A stretch of 64,000 nucleotides of DNA, taken from Rhizobium glycinendophyticum. Its GTDB lineage: Bacteria; Pseudomonadota; Alphaproteobacteria; Rhizobiales; Rhizobiaceae. A program made the position numbers and the translations under genes. Of the stretch, positions 63,897 to 64,000 are shown in pieces. How positions within the stretch are numbered: the stretch's first letter is position 1; every line of letters starts with the position of its first letter. The notes below the pieces were generated by a model, which saw nothing but the letters and a program-made list of their open reading frames with translations, was not told the DNA's origin and made no database searches. The stretch covers positions 434,001 through 498,000 of the forward strand of contig NZ_VFYP01000002.1 of assembly GCF_006443685.1 (NCBI RefSeq), in the 5' to 3' direction.

Positions 63897-64000
63897 TCAA
63901 CTCTCCTGCCGATAGCGAGCGATCATAGCCTCGGCCGGTGCGACAGCATCCGGTGTGCCAACCGTCAGCCAATGTCCTTCGAGTTGCTCTCCAAATAGCC
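63897..64000 (-). CDS. Nucleotidyltransferase family protein, C-terminal end (5' part outside window)
   Basis: Only the last 33 codons are inside the window. They read LFGEQLEGHWLTVGTPDAVA and then a charged helix ending in ESstop. GHWLTVGTP resembles the C-terminal segment of sugar-phosphate nucleotidyltransferases of the MurU/RmlA type, which often precede addB in rhizobia. The exact substrate cannot be told from this fragment. Its stop is two bases before the addB start. Confidence 0.6.
   Translation of the reverse strand, partial: LFGEQLEGHWLTVGTPDAVAPAEAMIARYRQES

Overview
The window looks like a chromosomal segment from a member of the Rhizobiales (Alphaproteobacteria), most likely Rhizobiaceae (an Agrobacterium/Rhizobium relative). 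The evidence is the gene content and order, high-GC codon use, the imuA-imuB-dnaE2 mutagenesis cassette behind a GAAC-N7-GAAC SOS box, an Irr-type iron control element before bacterioferritin, a TrcR (DUF1013) gene, and GANTC (CcrM) sites clustered in regulatory DNA. Nearly every gene is housekeeping. I see no transposon, prophage, CRISPR array, tRNA or rRNA gene.

The most informative part is 28.6-48 kb, which matches the conserved alphaproteobacterial origin neighbourhood. mnmE-mnmG-rsmG-parA-parB, rho, hemJ and hemE all run leftward. ppsR (the 'RP001' family), maf, aroE, coaE and dnaQ all run rightward. The 403-bp gap between hemE and ppsR (37275-37677) is the longest non-coding stretch; it holds a perfect DnaA box, an AT-rich tract and four GANTC sites, and I call it the candidate oriC. 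Four parS-like sites (30930, 32852, 39132, 47960) lie on both sides of it; three of them overlap the start or stop region of a gene.

Layout. 1-9.4 kb: obgE (3' part), proB, proA, nadD, rsfS, rlmH, an EnvC-like factor, ctpA, a divergent polysaccharide deacetylase and rppH (ribosome assembly, proline, NAD, envelope, mRNA decay). 9.4-11.4 kb: a rhodanese gene divergent from ftrA, and a zincin. 11.5-18.5 kb: SOS mutasome genes, then bfd and bfr for iron storage. 18.6-23.5 kb: acetyl-CoA and propionyl-CoA synthetases on either side of trcR. 23.6-28.6 kb: PLPBP, leuS, lptE, holA. 28.6-41.3 kb: the origin region. 41.3-47.9 kb: secB, fxsA, a TimA-mltA-smr-xre operon, and gyrB. 48-51.6 kb: nitroreductase, PHB depolymerase, a DUF2852 protein and a YgjP-like metalloprotein. 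51.6-56.7 kb: trpF-trpB-trpA-accD-folC. 56.7-64 kb, reverse strand: a nucleotidyltransferase (3' end), addB, addA and trxA.

I did not find a wholly new system. The best leads are regulatory: a 20-bp perfect palindrome containing two abutting GANTC sites in the gyrB leader; repeated TGCACTGC elements plus two palindromes before the PHB depolymerase gene; the extended ICE before bfr; a probable CTG start for rsfS; an AccD that has lost three of its four zinc-ribbon cysteines; and an ObgE with a non-canonical G4 motif.
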